Positions 16,964-25,290 of a DNA stretch of 64,000 bases are shown one piece after another. The stretch is from CAVWDU01 sp963840725 (GTDB lineage: Bacteria > Pseudomonadota > Gammaproteobacteria > Pseudomonadales > Halieaceae), in assembly GCA_963840725.1 (NCBI GenBank), contig CAWIZY010000009.1, forward strand, positions 868,001 to 932,000. Reading direction: 5' to 3'. Below the pieces are notes generated by a model. It had not been told where the DNA came from and searched no databases. It worked only from the letters and a program-made list of their open reading frames with translations. Numbering within the stretch: position 1 is the stretch's first letter; every line of letters starts with the position of its first letter. The translations under genes and the position numbers were made by a program.

Positions 16964-16983
16964 TTGAACTGACGTCAATTCAA
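16964..16983. promoter_or_regulatory. Candidate TetR operator upstream of tetR-phyH
   Basis: TTGAACTGACGTCAATTCAA is a 20-bp inverted repeat with a single mismatched pair (TTGAA-n-TGACGTCA-n-TTCAA). It lies in the 101-bp gap upstream of the regulator gene, where a promoter is expected. Size and symmetry fit a TetR-dimer operator. The call is from symmetry and position only. Confidence 0.6.
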
Positions 16984-17023
16984 CAACAGAAAAGCAGCCT
17001 GCCCGGTTAGCAGACGCTATGCG

Positions 17024-17662
17024 TCACTGCCAGGGCCCCACCAGTCCACTATCCCTGATGCCATCAAACATAAATTGAACGGCCAGCGCCGACAACAAAA
17101 CGCCCATTATCCGGGTAATGACGTGCATGCCTGTTACGCCGAGCACATTCTGAATCTTCCCTGCCAACAGGAGAGAAACAAAGGTTAATAGCAAGATAGC
17201 CAGTAACGATGCAATGATTATCGCCTGGCCTGCAAAATTCCCCTCCTGGTTCGCCATCAGTAGAATCGCTGCACCCATCGCGCCGGGCCCCGCTATCAGC
17301 GGGGTGGCCAATGGGAATACCGAAATGTCTGGCTTGCTCAAGGCCTCCTGCTCTTCCTCTTCGGTAGTTGATGTCCCGCCTGAAGTACGCGCGAACACCA
17401 TCTCGATACCAATCAGCAGTAGCAGGATGCCGCCACCGGTCCTCAAGGCGGCAAGGGATATTCCGAGGCCGGCCAAAAGGTATTCGCCGACCAGGGCAAA
17501 AGCGATCAGGATAAAGCTGCCTATGAACGTGCCGCGAATCGCGATTGCCCGTTTCTCTTGCGAGGATACGTTGGCCGTCAGCGCAGCAAACATTGCGGCC
17601 ACGTCCAGCGGGCCGATCGTTGCGAAAAAAGTGGCCAGTGCCAGCACTGCAGTATCGTTCAC
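17024..17662 (-). CDS. MarC family integral membrane protein
   Basis: The 212-residue protein has six hydrophobic segments and the MarC pattern: an N-terminal helix with FFATIGPLDVAAMFAAL (the family usually has NP in place of LD), and FPLATPLIAGPGAMGAAILL near residue 120, the most conserved part. A charged linker with EEEEQEA lies between helices 3 and 4. MarC proteins sit in the inner membrane and were once linked to multiple antibiotic resistance, but no function is confirmed. It stands alone, upstream of the tetR gene on the same strand. Confidence 0.9.
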   Translation of the reverse strand: MNDTAVLALATFFATIGPLDVAAMFAALTANVSSQEKRAIAIRGTFIGSFILIAFALVGEYLLAGLGISLAALRTGGGILLLLIGIEMVFARTSGGTSTTEEEEQEALSKPDISVFPLATPLIAGPGAMGAAILLMANQEGNFAGQAIIIASLLAILLLTFVSLLLAGKIQNVLGVTGMHVITRIMGVLLSALAVQFMFDGIRDSGLVGPWQ

Positions 17663-17795
17663 TTAAATTCCATTGCGCCGATGTCTTTGAAACCACTATA
17701 CGGTAATGAAACCTTGACTGGCCATATCTGTTAGTGAGTTGACCCGCATGAGTCAGAGTCGCCATGTGATACGACAGCACTGGAGTGATACTTTC

Positions 17796-17837
17796 AAAGA
17801 GATAAGGCCAAAGAGATAACGCCAAAGAGATAACGCC
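17796..17837. repeat. Three 14-bp tandem repeats
   Basis: AAAGAGATAAGGCC is followed by two copies of AAAGAGATAACGCC. The array lies in the gap 17663-17877 between the MarC gene and the XRE-family regulator; nothing else is seen there. It may be a slippage-prone tract. Confidence 0.9.
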
Positions 17838-17877
17838 AGCCTCGGGCACCGGGTCTGTGAAGCTGTGCCAGATCAGC

Positions 17878-18630
17878 TCAGAACACTTTCTTTTCCACAC
17901 TCCTTCTCATTTTCTGGAAGTAGCCGAACTCCCATGGCCTGAAAGCGATCATCAGACTGGATCCAAAGCGTTCTTCCAGGGGGAGGACGCTATCCTGCCC
18001 ATGAAGCCCATTGAATTCAGAAACCAGTCTATCGATTTTTTTCAACATGATGGCATTGGAGGCTCTGGACACCATCCCGTTGCGAAACTCGAACTTCTCT
18101 CCCGGACCGGAAAAGCTGGATTTCATAAACCCCGGCTGCACTTGCTTCCTGAAAAAGCGTTGAATGGGGCCATCCGGTATCCACTTGAAATCATTGGCTA
18201 CAGACAAGCGATACCGATTCAGAGGCTGAAGATCAATGACTCGCAGCCTGTCCAGTCGGGCAAGCAGCTGGATACACTCAGGCTCGCTGAGGGTATAGGT
18301 CGTAACAATTTCATCGAACGACCAGGCATTCAGGACACAGATTGCGACCAGAAGCAGTTTGGGATCTGCGGCGACATCCCGCTCCTGATCTTCCGTGAGC
18401 GTGTTGATGCGTTTTCTCTCGCTGCCCATTTTCTGGACGAGATCGGATAGTTCCATCCCCATGATCTGGCAGATCGCTTCAAGGCGATCAAGCGACAGGC
18501 TAGCTCCGGAAAACAGGCGTTTGACGCTGCTTTCAGACAACCCTAACTCACCTGCCACAGCAGCATAAGTCAGGCTGTTGGCTTTCAGCTCTCGTTTCAG
18601 CGTCTTCATAAGCGCCGCGGTCTGACTCAT
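17878..18630 (-). CDS. XRE-family (Cro/C1) helix-turn-helix regulator with C-terminal ligand-like domain
   Basis: The protein has 250 residues. Residues 8-65 form an XRE HTH: TLKRELKANSLTYAAVAGEL, then LSESSVKRLFSGASLSLDRL. The rest (about 70-250) is an uncharacterised helical domain seen in stand-alone regulators of marine proteobacteria, with a DLQPLNRYRLSVANDFKWIP core. The ribosome site AAGGA directly abuts the ATG at 18630, so the in-frame ATG at residue 8 is an alternative start. It is divergent from the VIT/VWA-rhombosortase operon with a 157-bp intergenic region and is the natural candidate for its regulator. Confidence 0.87.
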   Translation of the reverse strand: MSQTAALMKTLKRELKANSLTYAAVAGELGLSESSVKRLFSGASLSLDRLEAICQIMGMELSDLVQKMGSERKRINTLTEDQERDVAADPKLLLVAICVLNAWSFDEIVTTYTLSEPECIQLLARLDRLRVIDLQPLNRYRLSVANDFKWIPDGPIQRFFRKQVQPGFMKSSFSGPGEKFEFRNGMVSRASNAIMLKKIDRLVSEFNGLHGQDSVLPLEERFGSSLMIAFRPWEFGYFQKMRRSVEKKVF

Positions 18631-18787
18631 TCCTTAACCCATTAAGTAGCGTATATCGATACCGGAAGGGTCATATTACACGACGAATTCCGTTTTGGGT
18701 GCATTAAGCAGCCCCTTGCCTCATCGTTTTCCTCAGTGCTGGCCTAAAAGAGCCCGCCTTTCAACTCAGGAAAACGAGGAAACGACC

Positions 18788-20860
18788 ATGAACAGTCCAT
18801 TGAGTTTTGTTAAACACTGCATCGTCGCTGTTATGGCGACCGTGTGTATGGCGCAGGGAGTTCAGGCCGCAGGCTTAATGACACCTTCAAACGGGTTCTC
18901 GCCCGAACTCACTATCAAACAGCATCATGTCGATGTCGTCATTGAAGACGGTTACGCCATCACTACCGTAGACCAGACCTTCTTCAATCCCAGTGACCAA
19001 GCTCTGGAAGCCATTTATTCATTCCCAGTACCCCACAAGGCATCTGTCGGTGAATTTACGTATTGGATCGACGGGAAACCGGTCACGGGTGAAGTACTGG
19101 AAAAGGCAAAAGCACGAACTGTCTATGAGCAGGAAAAGGCCCAGGGTAGAGAGACCGCGCTAACAGAGCAGGATGCCTATCGCAGCTTCGACAGCAGCGT
19201 CTATCCCGTGCAGGCTCAGGACAAGGTACAAATTCGTCTGGTCTATATCCAACCCGTCCATGTCGATCTGGGGATAGGCCGTTATGAGTATCCACTGGAG
19301 GAAGGAGGGACAGACGAAGAGAAGCTTGCTTTCTGGACTTACAATGAGACCGTGGATGAGGCGTTCAGCTTTAACCTGACCATGCGATCCTCCTACCCCA
19401 TCGACAGTTTCCGCTTGCCACAACATCCGCAGGCGGCGATCACCATGCAGTCTAACCAGCAATGGGAAGTCGCCTTTGCGAATACCGGCCACTCCGTGGA
19501 GTCTGAAGGTGTCACAGAAGCTAGCGCGGAAGCTAGCGAGCCCGGCTCAACGGCGCAGTCTTTCCAACTCGACAGGGACATCGTCGTTTACTGGCGCCAC
19601 CAGCAAGGCTTGCCGGGGAGTGTCGATATGATCACGCATAAACCCGAGGGCAGTGACCGAGGCACGTTCATGATGACCGTAACACCCGGTGATGATCTCG
19701 CCGGCATACAGAGTGGCCGTGACTGGGTGTTTGTTCTGGATTACTCCGGCTCCATGCAGAGTAAGTACCAGAGTCTCATAGAGGGTGTTCGCAAAGGCTT
19801 GCATCGACTGAGTTCCAACGACCGCTTCAAAATCGTTTTATTCAACAATGCTGCTCGAGAGTTGACCAGCGGCTATAGCGAGGTCACCGAGCACAACATC
19901 CAGCAACAACTCAGTCGACTGGAGTCCATCCGACCCAGCGGCGGCACCAACTTGTATGCTGGCCTGGAAGCCGGTTACAAGCGGCTTGACGCAGATCGCC
20001 CCAGTGCGGTCATTTTAGTGACAGACGGTGTTGCGAATGTTGGCGTCAGCGAGAAAAAAGACTTCCTGCAGTTATTGCAGAAGCACGACGTGCGGCTATT
20101 CAGTTTCGTGATGGGCAACAGCGCAAACCGTCCACTTCTTGAGGGAATGACAAACGTGTCCAATGGATTTTATATGAACATCTCCAATGGTGACGATATC
20201 GCAGGCCGCTTGATCCAGACTGCCGATAAGCTGAACCATGAGGCGTATCGGGACATCAAGCTGGAGATTGATGGCGTTAACGTCAAGGATCTCACACCCG
20301 CCAGAGTCGGGTCACTTTACCGAGGCCAGCAACTGATCGTCTTTGGCCACTACTGGGGGGACGGGATTGCGGAAATTGAAGTCTCCGGCAAGGTTTCTGA
20401 CAAAGACGTCAGCTACAAGTCTGCCCTCCAGTTCCCTGAGCGCAGCGAGCTCAACCCGGAACTGGAACGTCTCTGGGCCTACGCGACGATCGAGGACTTG
20501 CAGAACAGGATGGACTACCTCGGACACGATAGCGAAACCGAGCAGGCCATCGTGGACATTGCGGTGAACTATGGGCTGGTGACCGACTACACCTCCATGC
20601 TGGTCGTACGAGAGGAGGTCTTCGACCAATTGGGTATCGATCGCAGTAACGCAGCACGCGTCAAAGCGGAACAAGAGGCTAGGCAGAAGCGCGCTTCATC
20701 GGCGGTTCGAAGCCATCGCCAGGACGTCCAGCAACCAGCGTTTAACTCCAATAGAGCGTCACCCAGGACGGGCGGCAGTGGCGGCGGGTCCATGGGACCC
20801 CTCGGTCTGGCGTTACTGTTGCCCTTGCTTTGGTCGATCAGGCGAATAGAGCCCAAATAA
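18788..20860 (+). CDS. VIT and VWA domain surface protein with GlyGly-CTERM sorting tail
   Basis: The 690-residue precursor has a signal peptide (IVAVMATVCMAQGVQA), a VIT domain at about residues 30-160 (VVIEDGYAITTVDQTFFNP, FPVPHKASVGEFTYWIDGK), and a VWA domain at about 310-480. The VWA MIDAS is intact: DYSGSM, GGTNLYAGL and VTDGVANVG. The architecture is that of the marine proteobacterial sortase target proteins. The tail differs: instead of LPxTG it ends in a Gly/Ser-rich GGSGGGS, a hydrophobic helix GPLGLALLLPLLWSI and basic RRIEPK, which is the GlyGly-CTERM pattern cut by rhombosortase. The rhombosortase gene follows directly. The ATG at 18788 is preceded by CGAGGAAACGACC. Metal-dependent adhesion or assembly outside the cell is inferred. 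Confidence 0.88.
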   Translation: MNSPLSFVKHCIVAVMATVCMAQGVQAAGLMTPSNGFSPELTIKQHHVDVVIEDGYAITTVDQTFFNPSDQALEAIYSFPVPHKASVGEFTYWIDGKPVTGEVLEKAKARTVYEQEKAQGRETALTEQDAYRSFDSSVYPVQAQDKVQIRLVYIQPVHVDLGIGRYEYPLEEGGTDEEKLAFWTYNETVDEAFSFNLTMRSSYPIDSFRLPQHPQAAITMQSNQQWEVAFANTGHSVESEGVTEASAEASEPGSTAQSFQLDRDIVVYWRHQQGLPGSVDMITHKPEGSDRGTFMMTVTPGDDLAGIQSGRDWVFVLDYSGSMQSKYQSLIEGVRKGLHRLSSNDRFKIVLFNNAARELTSGYSEVTEHNIQQQLSRLESIRPSGGTNLYAGLEAGYKRLDADRPSAVILVTDGVANVGVSEKKDFLQLLQKHDVRLFSFVMGNSANRPLLEGMTNVSNGFYMNISNGDDIAGRLIQTADKLNHEAYRDIKLEIDGVNVKDLTPARVGSLYRGQQLIVFGHYWGDGIAEIEVSGKVSDKDVSYKSALQFPERSELNPELERLWAYATIEDLQNRMDYLGHDSETEQAIVDIAVNYGLVTDYTSMLVVREEVFDQLGIDRSNAARVKAEQEARQKRASSAVRSHRQDVQQPAFNSNRASPRTGGSGGGSMGPLGLALLLPLLWSIRRIEPK

Positions 20861-20873
20861 GAAACGCGAGCAA

Positions 20874-20896
20874 AAGGGGGCGCTGACGCGCCCCTT
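20874..20896 (+). other. Intercistronic hairpin between target protein and rhombosortase
   Basis: AAGGGGGCG-CTGA-CGCGCCCCTT folds into a nine-pair stem with one bulged G, 14 nt after the VIT/VWA stop and 20 nt before the rhombosortase ATG. It lacks a T-tract. It may act as a partial terminator or message stabiliser that sets a high target-to-enzyme ratio. Confidence 0.5.
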
Positions 20897-20916
20897 CCTC
20901 AATGGAGACTCACACC

Positions 20917-21489
20917 ATGACCCGATTCCCTCTTCTCACCGCCCTACTCACTCTGATGGCCTGTGGATTGGCATTATCGCCGGGCGAGTTGCAGAACGAG
21001 CTGCAATTTAGCTACCCGGTTATCGCCTCGGGTAACTGGACTGGCCTGTTGACCGGACATTGGCTACACGCAGACCTTGGTCATCTGGCCTGGAACCTTG
21101 GCGCCTTTGCGGTGATCGCTGGTTTCATTGAGCGGCATTCCAGGCGACTCCTGATTTCGGGCACCCTGGTCGGTATGGCTGGCGTTGATCTGTTACTGCT
21201 ATCGCCGTGGAGCAATCTCGAAAGGTACTGTGGTCTGTCTGGCATGCTGAACACCCTGATGGGGGTAATGATCTACCTCCTGTGGCGGCGGACCCGATCT
21301 CCCATTGTTCTGCTGGTCGGAATCCTTGCCGTCGCGAAAATAGCTGTCGAGATGCGACTGGGGCAATCAGTCTTTACAGACATCAGCTGGCCGCCCTACG
21401 CTGCAGCCCACCTGGCGGGAATCCTGGCTACGCCCATTGCCCTGCTGCTGGGCTACAGAGGTGCCCTAGAGCACACCATAAAAAGCTAA
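20917..21489 (+). CDS. rrtA: Rhombosortase (rhomboid-family intramembrane serine protease)
   Basis: The protein has 190 residues with about six membrane helices, a compact rhomboid. Diagnostic rhombosortase motifs are visible: LLTGHWLHADLGHLAWNLGA in the early loop-helix region, YCGLSGMLNTL with the nucleophilic Ser (GLSG) near residue 107, and AAAHLAGILA with the catalytic His near residue 165. Rhombosortases cleave GlyGly-CTERM tails in the inner membrane and allow release or anchoring of the substrate. The VIT/VWA gene just upstream carries such a tail, so this is a dedicated enzyme-substrate pair. The ATG at 20917 is chosen because GGAG lies 10 nt upstream, which is not so for the ATG at 20902. 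Confidence 0.87.
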   Translation: MTRFPLLTALLTLMACGLALSPGELQNELQFSYPVIASGNWTGLLTGHWLHADLGHLAWNLGAFAVIAGFIERHSRRLLISGTLVGMAGVDLLLLSPWSNLERYCGLSGMLNTLMGVMIYLLWRRTRSPIVLLVGILAVAKIAVEMRLGQSVFTDISWPPYAAAHLAGILATPIALLLGYRGALEHTIKS

Positions 21490-21498
21490 GGAATCGAT

Positions 21499-22806
21499 AT
21501 GAGCCTCTGGTCGCAAGCACGTGAGATAGCCATAGCCACGCCGGATGACCGCAATCGCTATGTTGATTTCCTGCGAGCGGTCTCTATCGGTTTCGTGATC
21601 ATTGGCCACTGGCTGATTACCACCGCGTATTATGATGCGTCCGCAAAGACGCTCACACCCGTTCTGGCGCTGGACATTGTGCCATGGACGAGCTGGTTGA
21701 CCTGGGTCTTTCAGGTGATGCCTATTTTCTTTATCGTGGGTGGCTACTCTAACGCGATTTCGCTTGAGGGCGCGAAGAGAAAGCAGCTGGGATATGCCGA
21801 GTGGCTGACGGGTCGACTGCACCGGCTGCTGACGCCGCTGCTTCTGCTCGTCGTAGTTTGGGCAATCGTAGCTGTCGCGCTCAACCTGGCTGCCGTTGAT
21901 GCCGCCAAGATCACGTTCCTCTCCAGAGCGGCGCTGCTACCAACCTGGTTTCTAGCCATTTACACGATGATCGTCCTGCTGGCGCCGGTTACCTACAAAC
22001 TCTGGAAGCGCTGGGGGTTTGCATCGCTGGCGGCCTATATGGGTCTCGCCGTTTTGGTTGACTATCTGTTCTTTGCGATGGACATGCACTGGGCCGGCTG
22101 GACCAACTACTTCTGGGTTTGGCTAGCCATGCACCATCTCGGGTTCGCCTGGCGTGACAGGCGACTTGGCAAGCCCCCTGTGCTGCTGGCTGTATCGATA
22201 GGCGCTCTCCTCACGCTTGCAGCGCTTATCGTGTACGGCCCCTATCCTATCGCCATGGCAGGCTCACCGGGAGATGACGTCAGCAACACACTGCCACCCA
22301 AGATCACTCTGGTCGCTCTCGGGCTCTGTCAGTTCGGATTTCTGATGGCCATAGAAAAACCCATGCAGCGGCTACTCGCTGGCGTCAACACGTGGACCAT
22401 GACAGTCATCGTAAATACGATGATCATGACCATTTATTTGTGGCATATGACTGTACTACTGGCGGCGCTGGTTGGCTCGTACTTTGCTGGTGGCTTGGGA
22501 TTGACCATTGAGCCCGGCAGCGCCCAATGGTGGTGGACACGACCACTATGGCTCGCACTGCTGGGGGCGATCCTTGTACCACTTGCGATGCTACTCTCGC
22601 CGCTGGAGAGAGTCAGTCGACCCAGGGATGCCAGCACACCTTCTGCCGCAAGGCTTATAGCTGGAGCGACCATAGCAGGATTGGGAATTACCCTGGCAAC
22701 GCTACTTGGTTTGGATGGAAATATACTCTCACCCACCAACAGCGGCGTCATTCTATGTGTTATCGCCGGGGCCTGGACCTGCGGTGTACAACTGCGATTT
22801 GACTGA
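21499..22806 (+). CDS. Acyltransferase-3 family integral membrane acyltransferase
   Basis: The 435-residue protein has about ten or eleven membrane helices and the acyltransferase-3 signature at the N-terminus: RNRYVDFLRAVSIGFVIIGHW, with the conserved Arg and His. A second conserved segment is FFIVGGYSN near residue 75. Such proteins move acyl groups across the inner membrane onto sugars, lipids or peptidoglycan. It starts 9 bp after the rhombosortase stop, so they are co-transcribed. A role in modifying the lipid or glycan to which the processed VIT/VWA protein is attached is a tempting inference. The gene is convergent with the GST gene. Confidence 0.87.
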   Translation: MSLWSQAREIAIATPDDRNRYVDFLRAVSIGFVIIGHWLITTAYYDASAKTLTPVLALDIVPWTSWLTWVFQVMPIFFIVGGYSNAISLEGAKRKQLGYAEWLTGRLHRLLTPLLLLVVVWAIVAVALNLAAVDAAKITFLSRAALLPTWFLAIYTMIVLLAPVTYKLWKRWGFASLAAYMGLAVLVDYLFFAMDMHWAGWTNYFWVWLAMHHLGFAWRDRRLGKPPVLLAVSIGALLTLAALIVYGPYPIAMAGSPGDDVSNTLPPKITLVALGLCQFGFLMAIEKPMQRLLAGVNTWTMTVIVNTMIMTIYLWHMTVLLAALVGSYFAGGLGLTIEPGSAQWWWTRPLWLALLGAILVPLAMLLSPLERVSRPRDASTPSAARLIAGATIAGLGITLATLLGLDGNILSPTNSGVILCVIAGAWTCGVQLRFD

Positions 22807-22864
22807 GTGGCAGTGCGCCTTAGGGGAGACCGTCAAGATCGGCGTTACTGATACTCGGCTCGTC

Positions 22865-23470
22865 TCACTCACGCCAGGCGTCGAACTTCTGCATGACATT
22901 CAGGAACAGGGGCGATTCCAGCCATCTGTTCAGCCACGCCGACAGCGTTGTGCAGGGCAGCTTGTCGAACGTGGCCTTGTCAGAAAAGACAAACTGACGA
23001 ATGAAGGGAAACAGCGCAACATCGGCTAATCCCGGATTGCGTCCAAAAAGGTACTCGTCCTTCTGAAGCCGGTCATCCAGCTGCCGCAGATAGGGCATGG
23101 CCTGCTCCAGGTAGTCCTGTTGCGAAAACTCAGGGTATCGGTCCCAGTACTTATAGCGGTCCAGAATGGGTTTGAACTCGGTGTCGAATAGATCGATCAG
23201 TTTTTCGGCCTCTTCCCCAGTGGCCAGCCAATGATCCGGGTCATGCTGCTCCAAAGCCCAGTGCATCACACCCAGGCTTTCATCAATCACCCTGCCATCG
23301 GACAGCACCAATACTGGCACCGTGCCCTTGGGCGAGGCAGCCAGCATGGCTGCCGGTTTATGGCGCAATACGACCTCCCGATGTTCGACCGAAATCTGGG
23401 CATAGGCCAGCGCCATGCGCGCACGAATGGCATAGGGGCAGCGTCGGAATGAATAGAGAATGGGAGCCAT
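22865..23470 (-). CDS. Glutathione S-transferase family protein
   Basis: The 201-residue protein has a thioredoxin-like N-terminal domain with a glutaredoxin-like CPYA motif (LYSFRRCPYAIRARMALAY), the GSH-binding cis-Pro and SNAIL-like region (GTVPVLVLSDGRVIDESLGV), and a helical C-terminal domain containing FGRNPGLADVALFPFIRQF. This layout fits the Cys-type, GrxB- or omega-like GSTs. It would act in the cytoplasm in thiol transfer or detoxification. It follows the patatin gene by 23 bp on the same strand, which suggests one operon. Confidence 0.88.
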   Translation of the reverse strand: MAPILYSFRRCPYAIRARMALAYAQISVEHREVVLRHKPAAMLAASPKGTVPVLVLSDGRVIDESLGVMHWALEQHDPDHWLATGEEAEKLIDLFDTEFKPILDRYKYWDRYPEFSQQDYLEQAMPYLRQLDDRLQKDEYLFGRNPGLADVALFPFIRQFVFSDKATFDKLPCTTLSAWLNRWLESPLFLNVMQKFDAWRE

Positions 23471-23493
23471 GTTTAGTGCGCGGTGAGTGACGT

Positions 23494-24909
23494 TTAAACA
23501 ACCGTGGTGTTTTCATAGCGCTGTAAGATCTCCCGCAGGGTGCGACTGATTCTTGTCTGCATACGGATCATCTCCAACTTTGGCCAGGTACAGCGCTCGC
23601 CCGAGGCGACGTATTTCAGCACCTGCTTCTCCCCGGGAAAGCCCAGCAAATTTCTGGGATTGACCAAACGGTAATCGGGCAGAATGTTGATGTCTCCCAC
23701 GTAGTCCTGGTTGATGATCGAACGCATCAGGCTGGTGGCCTGTGTGATACGGCCATTGCCCTTGTCGGCCCGGTCTATAATCATGGTGACGGCATTGAAC
23801 CATTCGCGGGTGGCACGGAGACCCGCATTCTGTAGCAGCCCCAGCGATGTTTTTTTGCGGTGCCCGTCGGTCACAAAAGGCAGCACATGCGGGTTGGTCT
23901 GGCTGACGATATAGTGATTAACCCCATACAGGCGCGCCAGTCGTTTGGCCGGCATGTCGTCACTCACTGAGCCGTCTACCCAGCGGCGCGAAGGCAAGTA
24001 ACTCTTGCGCTTGCCTTCGTCATCCAATGCCTGCAGGGTCACTGGCGGGAAAACACCGGGAACCGCTGCAGACGCCATCACGGCACTACGCATCAACACT
24101 GTAGGAGAAGTGGTGGCATTGAGAAGCCGGGACGTCTGGTGTGTCTCCGCAGGGGCAATCGAGACATTCATGGCCCTGCCGGTTTTATCCAGCGCTTTCT
24201 GGAACGTGAGATCATCGGGAAGAAAGGGTCTCAAGCTCTCCTCTATTTCTGCCTGTTTGGCGGTGCCGGAGCGTTTGCCGGCATCCGGCATGCGCGCGAG
24301 AAATACCTCGGGATCCATCAATTCACGCAATTCCTCGTCTGTATGGCTACAAACGATACTGCCGACTATGGAGCCACCACTTGAGCCTGACATCACTGAG
24401 GGCAGCAGGTCTGCTTCCAATAGGGCCCGGACAACCCCCATATGGAAATACAGTAGCGAGCCGGAGCCACTCATCATAAAGGCAGTATGGCCGAAACAAT
24501 GACTGGCACGGCGGAAGAAATCCAGTTTCTGCTCAGGCTCGATATCGCCGGTGTCTTCGCTGGCGAGATGCTCCAGGGTATGGACAACTTCCTCGATGTA
24601 GTCCTCTATCAGGAATTTGGTGCCGGACAGGGCATGACCATACAACCCGGCCTGGCCCATACCGCCCATATTGCCGTGTATACCCTCCCCCAGGGTATAC
24701 AACAATCCGCGGTTGTCCTGCCTTTGCTTCAGATTGCGCAGTCGATCAAGGCGTCTCCGTATGGAGAGATAATCGTATTGCTGGCTTTGGTCTCGTCGAC
24801 GCCAGCGGTCAAACCCCTTTAGCCTGTCCCAATCAAGGGCTGCTTCGCGCCACTCCTGGTAACTCGTTGCGGTTTTCAGCGCCCTTCTGACCTGCACCTG
24901 TGTCGTCAT
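23494..24909 (-). CDS. Patatin-like phospholipase with N-terminal DUF3336
   Basis: The 471-residue protein has an N-terminal DUF3336 region (residues about 5-130, with YQEWREAALDWDRL and YDYLSIRRRLDRL) and a patatin domain. The catalytic elements are present: MSGSGSLLYFHMGVVRALLE as the oxyanion-hole segment (slightly unusual GSGS), GSSGGS as the Ser elbow near residue 203, and WVDGSVSDD with the catalytic Asp near 320. It hydrolyses acyl esters of phospholipids or storage lipids, similar to the eukaryotic TGL lipases that share DUF3336. It heads a two-gene operon with the GST. Peripheral membrane localisation is probable. Confidence 0.92.
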   Translation of the reverse strand: MTTQVQVRRALKTATSYQEWREAALDWDRLKGFDRWRRRDQSQQYDYLSIRRRLDRLRNLKQRQDNRGLLYTLGEGIHGNMGGMGQAGLYGHALSGTKFLIEDYIEEVVHTLEHLASEDTGDIEPEQKLDFFRRASHCFGHTAFMMSGSGSLLYFHMGVVRALLEADLLPSVMSGSSGGSIVGSIVCSHTDEELRELMDPEVFLARMPDAGKRSGTAKQAEIEESLRPFLPDDLTFQKALDKTGRAMNVSIAPAETHQTSRLLNATTSPTVLMRSAVMASAAVPGVFPPVTLQALDDEGKRKSYLPSRRWVDGSVSDDMPAKRLARLYGVNHYIVSQTNPHVLPFVTDGHRKKTSLGLLQNAGLRATREWFNAVTMIIDRADKGNGRITQATSLMRSIINQDYVGDINILPDYRLVNPRNLLGFPGEKQVLKYVASGERCTWPKLEMIRMQTRISRTLREILQRYENTTVV

Positions 24910-25290
24910 ACCCGTATATCTCTCATGATTTACTCACCCGTTCGTTCGTCCATCCCATGCGCAGCGGCTGGCAATGACGTCAGCGCCATACTGCCCGGTA
25001 ACCGGGCTCGTAACTAGCTTGCTCCCCGGTTTTTCTGATTCAGTGTAAACGCTCATGAGGCTAAATGGGCAGCTGTTTAAAAATGGTACAAGACTGACGA
25101 TTAGCTGCAAACCCCTCTGCCCATGCACCAGAGCAGCTTTTCCTATGCTATCCAGGTCGTCACGTCACACTGCAGCAAGCCAGACATTGCCAATGGCTGT
25201 GTTTAACCTGTCCAGTGCTGATGGCGAGCACAGCAACTGAGTGGCGCAGTAATAAACCTTGGTAGAGCACATCAATGAGGAACGATAACG
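24910..25290. other. Intergenic region without a gene; 15-bp inverted repeat at 24993-25007
   Basis: No supported gene is seen between the patatin start and the small Lys-rich frame. GCCCGGT-A-ACCGGGC at 24993-25007 is a perfect inverted repeat with one central base, about 85-100 bp upstream of the patatin start. It could be a regulator site for that operon. Confidence 0.5.

Noticed and set aside
17064..17900. 278-codon reverse frame over the MarC gene
   Set aside because: It overlaps MarC in another frame, has no family features, and MarC matches its family over the full length.
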